The notes under the pieces are model-generated. The model did not search any database. It was given only the letters and a program-made list of their open reading frames with translations, and was not told the origin of the DNA. 64,000 nucleotides of DNA. It comes from Chaetoderma sp. LZ-2023a (lineage: Eukaryota; Mollusca; Caudofoveata; Chaetodermatida; Chaetodermatidae). The first letter of the stretch is position 1; each line of letters opens with the position of its first letter. Both the position numbers and the translations under genes were made by a program. The stretch is taken from positions 55,043,768 to 55,107,767 of the forward strand of contig CM067360.1 of assembly GCA_034401795.1 (NCBI GenBank), given 5' to 3'. Below, piece by piece: positions 57,760 to 64,000 of this stretch.

Positions 57760-59928
57760 TTGATATGAAACTCAAGAAACAGTGCCTACGGATACGTCTG
57801 CGGGTGAAAAACAAGCCAGCTACTGACCACTCAAAATGAGCATTCGTTGAATGGCTTTGACAGTGAGAATGGTGATATAGAGGTTTTATGAGCGTTAAAT
57901 ACGAATTTAACAAATTCGAAGCAGATCGACCGATCTGATTGTTCAAACGATGATTATCCTGAGTTCTAAGAATTTGATGGAGCTGTTGCTGTTCAACGAC
58001 TGCCAATCATATTGCTCGAAATATATTCAGAAAGTGTTGTGACATTGACTGCACCGCTAATTATCTTGGGAACAATTTGGTTGAAAGTGGTTGAGGCAAC
58101 TATTTTCAAGCAAATCATTTTCAAAACGTAACTTAGTGACGCTTACATTTCCGCTCATTATTTCACGAACAATTTGATGGCAAGTTGTTGCTGCTATGAT
58201 CAGCCACGAACTTCAGTTAATTTGTTTCACCGTTACAATAGGACATGCACAATTAGAACCATACTTCTATACGCGTATTATGCACTATCGAGGTAGCTCT
58301 TCTCACTGTGTAGGCCAACTATCAGGTAATAGAATACTATTGGGCAATAGGCACGCGGTGAGAACAATAGAATCTCAAGTAATGGTTGCTACACATATCA
58401 AACTAAAATTGCGGTTTCTAAGAAGAGGATCATCACTGAATGGTTCTATGTATTTCTTATTCTTGTTACATCAGGATGACGTTAATATTGGCGTTGAAAG
58501 TGAAACTGTTTAGAGTATGGGCAGAAGTCCATTATACTAGTATTATAACTTCTGGTATGGGTGATGTACGAAAAGCAACTACTACGTATAAAAAAGTAGC
58601 CTCAAACAGAAACTGTGCTCTTAAAGAATACCGAAAACATAATTCGATTCCAACACGCGCACAAATCAGGCGGAGATTAAGGGGAAAATGCGCGGGGATT
58701 GGCTAGAAATGCCACCCCCTCCCCCTGCCAATTACATGCTCTGAAAATCTCTCTCGTATTCTGAGTGATAAACAACACAGTTATATTGACTCCTAAACTG
58801 CCTATAATTTACAAACCAGTTTATGCAAATAAAAATTTGAGAAGCAATGGATCACGGTATTTTCGTCCAATTCAACTCACTCTCAATTAACTATAGAGTT
58901 ATGTATGCCTTTAATCAGTTGAAAGATGAATATCATGACGAAGGGACTACGATCATTGTACGCGCGCACGTCTGTGTCCGTGTACCACCTGAAATGACAA
59001 GATTGAAAAAATATTCATTATTTTACGTTTTAATGTTCAATTTTAAATTTAATTGTTATGTGGGTATTCAGCATCAACACATGTACAAATGTAATATGTC
59101 CATAGATATAGAAAACATTCGCCTCAATAAACTCAATACTAAACCTTTTAGATGTTTCAATCGATACCATGCAGATATGCACCAGACATACCGGATACGT
59201 ATGTTATCTAGCTTGTGCCACCTAAGAATCTACCGCCGCTTAGTAGCCTAGTGTCCCCTGATATTACAAAATAATTTCAAAATTTATAATATTTTATTCA
59301 TTCGCGTAGACATCAGTGAAAGAGTCATCATATGCATGATATTTTCATCTTCTAGTCAAATTAGTTTCAAAATAAAATAGACTTAATATTTTGAATTGTC
59401 CGTCAAGTATAATGTGCCAATTTTAATGTCCCATTATATGCCAACAATTCACGTTCAAGTTCTTTATTCTGCCAGGCTATACAATAAACTGCTGCTCTCA
59501 TTGGCGCGTCTAGGAAGGCCGCTATAGGTTAGTTTTGTGCTGCCATGTAGGAGAGATGACCGTGCCCGGGTAGGTGGACAGTCTTTAGTATAGCAGATAC
59601 CCTAACCTATGCATCATGGATTTTCTAGGAAGGTTCAAGGGCATGTTGCCGTTAAAGACACCCCCACCACCCCACCCTCATACACACATTGCGATAGCAT
59701 GTCCCACCCACCCATGAATTTCCTGGATTTACAAACCCGTTCCATTTTAACTATGGGCGCACTCTGGATTCCATTAAGTTTCCTACTGCCCCCAACCCCA
59801 CCACCACCCCGGCTCGAATTCCTGTATAAAACGCTGATGATGTTAGGGTGATGGCACAAATGTTTGGAACCCAACCATATTTCACCGACCCCCACACCAC
59901 TCCTCCCACATGTCACGTGACTGTGTGT
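57760..59928. other. unassigned stretch with MITE remnants
   Basis: Fragments recalling the CTTTCCA family occur near 58,090-58,230, 58,640-58,710 and 59,350-59,375. Plus-strand open frames (58,196-58,513; 58,847-59,251) have no recognised motif. A C-rich polypyrimidine part lies near 59,660-59,810. Confidence 0.4.
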
Positions 59929-59934
59929 AACCCT

Positions 59935-60050
59935 TTAATGACCAAATTTTATTAAGCAAATACAAATATTTGCTCACTCGAATGTCCAGTTATAGGTCAG
60001 TAGAAAACCATTTGTTTTAATCTACCACTTGAATGACCGCCCAGTTTTAA
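59935..60050. mobile_element. piggyBac-type MITE, left half
   Basis: gtaaccctttaatgaccaaa, tgtccagttataggtcagta and ctaccacttgaatgacc, then the hairpin is cut by the adjoining microsatellite. Confidence 0.6.
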
Positions 60051-60059
60051 TGGTGTGAG

Positions 60060-60126
60060 GGGTGAGTGTGTGTGTGTGTGCGTGTGCGTGTGTGTGCGTG
60101 CGTGGGTGCGTGGGTGGGTGGGTGGG

Positions 60127-60210
<84 letters not shown>

Positions 60211-60320
60211 TTCGTGCGTGCGTTCGTGCGTTCGTGCGTGCGTGCGTGCGTGTCTGTGTGTGGGTGTGTGGGCGGGCGGGCGGGCAGGCACACGCGCGCG
60301 CGTGCGTGTGTGTGTGGCGT
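60060..60320. repeat. (GTGC)n / (TG)n microsatellite, about 250 bp
   Basis: tgtgtg grades into gtgggtgcg and a long run of gtgcgtgc with a few ttcg variants, then tgtgtgggcgggcggg. The alternating purine-pyrimidine sequence explains the long Cys-Val-Arg and His-Ala-Arg open frames. Confidence 0.95.
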
Positions 60321-61190
60321 GTGGGGACCCTCCCCGAAACAATTTGAAAATAAGATGCTTCAAGAAGCTATTTCCTACACTCTGAGGGACAAACAGCATC
60401 CTTATATTTCAGTTTTCTAAATTAAATAATTATAAGGAATATCTTCATTGGAAACCTTTATGTAGTGTCGTGAGGACACGTGTGGGGGCGAGGGCGACCA
60501 AGGCATTCTTGGAGTGGGTATTTGTCCCTGCCTCCCCACCACCCATGGCCACGCCACTCGTATGCATACAGATGACTTTACTTCCATTAAACTGCGTGGG
60601 GAATACTGGTTGATTATTTATCAATTGCATCACACTTGCAAGCGATATCATCGGTTCTAAATAAATTACTGATACTGCATGACAAGTGTATGCCAATAAA
60701 CTGCTAGTAATAACCTTTTATCATATTATTACTGGGTAGGCACTATCATGTTTTGAATACCTAGGCGACCGCCTAGTTCGCCTAGTGGTTGCTCCTGGCG
60801 TGCCTGCACTATAGTGAGTTGGTGCAGACCGCGGTATTCCTGCTGATGAAAAAGAAGTTTAGTGTTTGATCATTGTAAGGTATAGCTTCAAACTCAGTTC
60901 ACCCACCAGTTAGGGGAATGCTATGCTATCTATATTTGATAACGTTGCTTGCGTATTATAAGATGTTCAATTATTATTACCGTAGTGTATGCATCAAACA
61001 GATTTATGCATCGATCTACCCACTATCAATAGGTAAGAATCGTTTGAGGTACATGTATCTACTAAAGCGCCACCCACCCATTACTGACCTGTGTCAGCGC
61101 GTAGCTTACGAAACAGAGCAGGCGAACTGATCACCGTCGGTTTGACGTATTTGCCGCGTTATTACGCAAACAGCAATGCGTAGGTCTCTC
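60321..61190. other. unassigned stretch
   Basis: Nothing recognised. Confidence 0.4.
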
Positions 61191-61213
61191 TCTATATATA
61201 TATATATATATAT
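61191..61213. repeat. (TA)n microsatellite
   Basis: Short pure TA run preceded by ctctctc. Confidence 0.85.
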
Positions 61214-61289
61214 CCTATCACACTACCGAAGATACGTGTAATTTTACCGCCAACTTACCAAAATGCCATGTATGATTACTGTATTCTGT

Positions 61290-64000
61290 GCTTCCTCAGG
61301 TCCATACTTGACTTGATGTACCGAGTCCTGCTTTCTTGAGGTCACCTCGTAGCACGCTTAGAAGATTTATGCAATGACGTCGTCTCCTGGCTTTGTATTT
61401 GCTGGCTCCGAGTCGGACGAATTCCAAGGCTCTCTGTGCTGGTGTCTCTTCTGGCATCCTTAGCACATGGCCAAACATGGACCATCTTTGCTGGGCAATT
61501 TTTACAGACAGCGGCGACGTATTACACATCTTGTATAGTGCGTCTTTGGAAATTATGCTGTCTGGCCATCGGTGTCCAGTGGTGGTGCGTAGGTGTTTGC
61601 GGTGGCAGGCATCGAGTTTGTCTAAGGCTGCCTTTTGAGCTGTCTAGCTGTTACAGTTATATAGCATCAAGGATACGCAGGTTGCATTGTATAAACGTAG
61701 CCTCTTTATCAAGGGCATCTTTGATCTACGAATCCATAGCTTCCAGAAGGACTGGAAAGCTATGTTCCCCATGACACAGCGTGCAGAAATGTCAGCAGTA
61801 CTGCAAAGCAGTGAGCCCATGATTTTACTTTTCCTCCATGATTCGCCGCCACGAAGTGGGTCGTCATTTTCTATAGCTGCATGCTTTGTCGATAGGTATG
61901 TGTTGGTGAACTCTGTTTTGGATTCATTCATAAAGAGATTCTCAATTTTTAGTTTGCTTGCAGCTATTGGGAGTAGTTCGTCAAGGGGCTTCTTTTCCTC
62001 GTCTATGAAGTCCACATCATCAGGCATGCCCAGTATTGGTCTTGTGGAACTTCCCCACACAGATTTCAATACGGCAGCAAGGTAGCAGGTGAAAAGCATT
62101 GGCGATAGACCCCCCCCCCCCTCCTGTTAGGAGCCAATTGATGTCTCAAACTGCACATACTTCACTGACTTGACTCATACTCTCATCTTGGTGTCTGCAA
62201 GTAGTAGTCTCACTAGTCGTCGCCCATCTTCATTGCAACTGGCCTGGCGTAGTACATCTAGGATCTGTGAGCATTTAATTGTGTCGAAGGCTCGTGACAT
62301 GGCAATGCCCATTTTGTGGAAGTCCCAGTATTTGCACATGACTACCAACACAAGCATGTGTTGAGTCCATACAATGTCTGCGCAGCTGCGTCCACGTTTG
62401 AAACCACTTTGACATGATCCGGTGAAGTAATCGATCTTGTCTCGGATGCGTCATAGAGTAACATTGGATAGGATTTTCCGTATGCTGTTAAGGAGTACAA
62501 TGGGCCGCAGATTGGCTGGGGCCCAGGTGGCTTCTTGGGTGTGGGTAGTGCGATAAGGGTACCTTGGCCTACAGCGTCGATGGGAAGGTGGTGCATAAAA
62601 GCTGAATTGATTAGGTGCGTGATCAGTTTTGAGATAATGTCACTTGCATATTTGAATAGTTCATTGCTCATGCCATCAGGTCCAGATGCACGTCCATTTT
62701 TCAGGTCTTTAAGTGCCTTCTCAATTTCTGCTGTTTTAATTGGTGTTAGTAATGGCCTGGGGTCTCCTGAGAACGGATGCAAGGGCTCATCATCGTTGTC
62801 AGTGAACTTCACCGTGAACCATTCTCGGATCGCCTCGGCTTTTCCCTGGTCAGTCCCGATAAAGTGTCCTTCAGAGTTGTGTACAATGAGTGGTGGTGTG
62901 TAGTCAGTAACTCTCAGGGGTCAGGTTGTCCGAAACATTTTGTGACAGTCATCCGTGGCAGTGATTTCATCTGCTAGGGAGTCTGCCTGTTGAATAGCAA
63001 GATCTTTTAAGCGTTCGCTAATGTGTGCAGAATAATATTGCGCTCCCGGTGTAGTTTGGTGCAGTGTTCACATTGGCCACTTTGATAGATGTGCAGCCAT
63101 AATGCTTTCTGCTCTGCTGACAGTTTTATTATTAGAGGGTCGTCAGTATCCCTAGTTTGGTTGTTTTTAAGAACACCTATGGTGCTGGGAGCGGATGATT
63201 CCATAGATTTCAGTATTTTGGTTGGGGCTTCGTTTGGATCGGAGCTGACATCGATGTTAGCTATCTGGTCCCCGATGGCTTTTTTGTATGGCATTTGAGT
63301 GTCAGTGTCGCTGATGAGCCTGGGTAGGTTATAGGTGTTTATATATTAGGTAGAGATCGTTCATTTGAAGGCATGTAATGACTACCTTATGGTCAGAATT
63401 GAGGTCTGTGCCTCCATACGAACGAGCGTTCCGGAGTAAGGGTTTTGCTTCTGTCTCGCATAGTCTATTTGGTTGAAGACAGCTGTTGTAGCCTAAGAAC
63501 CTTTTGGGGCTTTGCGATCAGTAATGCGTCCAGCCCATGTTGTCCGGTGATGGCATGAGTGTTTGAAAGTCGTATTTGTGACAAATAGGCCATTGGAACT
63601 AAGAAATGCAACCAGTGCATCTCCATTGATGTTGCGTGTGCCCTCTCCATAGGATCCCATGCATAAGCCAAGTCCTGAACTTTTGTCCGCAGTTCCGAGT
63701 TTACCCAGCTTGGAGTTGAAATCTCCACACACGAACAGTTGCCATCTAGCTGGAATTGTAATTGCGGAGCTCAGTTCTGCATAGAAGGAATCTAATAGTG
63801 CTGGATTCTCTTTGGCTTTTTTGGGTAGTTGGGCCGTAAACGTTGAGGATTCGACACTTAGTGGTGGTGTGTTTTCGCGTAAATGACATACGAGAATTAT
63901 AAACATAACGGTGGTCATTGAATGTCCATTTGAATGTTTTCAAAAATATGAATCTCTTGGCATCCAAATCGCCAAATCGACATGCCTTAAGCAGTAGAGG
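61290..64000 (-). pseudogene. LINE-3 (RTE-like), endonuclease and RT, broken, runs off the window
   Basis: Minus-strand order: partial endonuclease from the right edge (RILNVYGPT; FVCGDFNSKLG near 63,735; TTFKHSCHHRTTW near 63,550), a linker (63,294-63,007), RT (GRASGPDGMSNELF near 62,690; RAFDTIKCSQILDVLRQ near 62,290; PDDVDFIDEEKKPLDELL near 62,010; NESKTEFTNTYLS) and a C-terminal QQRWSMFGHVLRMPEETPAQRAL (about 61,490). Two catalytic sites are altered: the motif A aspartate reads alanine (GIAMSRAFD), and the YADD box reads MPDD. Several frame changes separate the pieces. A 3' relic of the same family is at 27,268-27,545. RTE affinity is inferred from the FGHVLRM end and is moderate. Confidence 0.8.

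Noticed and set aside
58847-59251. 134-residue plus-strand open frame
   Set aside because: No recognised motif, no splice or promoter context, in a region of MITE remnants; chance is more likely.
59997-60420. Five overlapping open frames of Cys-Val-Arg or His-Ala-Arg repeats
   Set aside because: Produced by the (GTGC)n microsatellite on both strands.

Overview
This window is eukaryotic intergenic DNA made almost entirely of mobile elements, with one gene that looks like a host gene. Low coding density, many microsatellites, dozens of small palindromic MITEs, at least four non-LTR retrotransposon remnants and a degenerate element carrying the 'acaagaggccca' motif familiar from mollusc genomes suggest a marine lophotrochozoan, most likely a mollusc. 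That assignment is inference.

Layout. 1-13.7 kb: three same-strand (minus) remnants of one Ty3/Gypsy-lineage LTR-retroelement family (1-4.9, 7.2-9.6, 10.1-13.7 kb), separated by a tandemly duplicated, MITE-bearing block and a possible tRNA-derived SINE. 13.8-16.4 kb: a 5'-truncated CR1/L2-like LINE (plus strand) with a 3' hairpin, a short-repeat tail and large microsatellites in its 3' region. 17-39 kb: MITEs, a Harbinger relic, LINE pieces and several tandem arrays. 39.3-40.6 kb: a single-exon minus-strand gene for a secreted cystine-knot protein of the Trunk/PTTH type. 44.6-48.4 kb: a broken endonuclease/reverse-transcriptase LINE ORF2 (minus). 49.1-52.6 kb: a nearly complete PIF/Harbinger DNA transposon with TIRs, a Myb/SANT-like gene and a convergent DDE transposase. 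52.9-55.7 kb: a broken minus-strand reading frame with the unusual order RNase HI (with hybrid-binding domain), PHD finger, coiled coil, SGNH hydrolase. It may be the ORF1 of the LINE at 44.6-48.4 kb, split from it by the Harbinger insertion. 61.3-64.0 kb: a third LINE (RTE-like, minus) running off the right edge.

Three MITE families account for much of the remaining sequence. One is a piggyBac-type MITE (TTAA target, CCCTTT termini, hairpin core). The second is a very abundant MITE of about 370 bp with CTTTCCA/TGGAAAG ends, an internal CAGCAACA-type palindrome and perfect CRE (TGACGTCA) sites; it is dense on both sides of the Trunk-like gene. The third is a GGCC...TTCTCAC family resembling Harbinger MITEs.

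The strongest candidates for follow-up are the RNase H-PHD-coiled coil-SGNH architecture, the Trunk-like gene in its CRE-bearing MITE neighbourhood, and two sets of perfect hairpins (50,755-50,842 and 44,419-44,467) that look like recent template-switch products. I see no operon, CRISPR array or complete new system.
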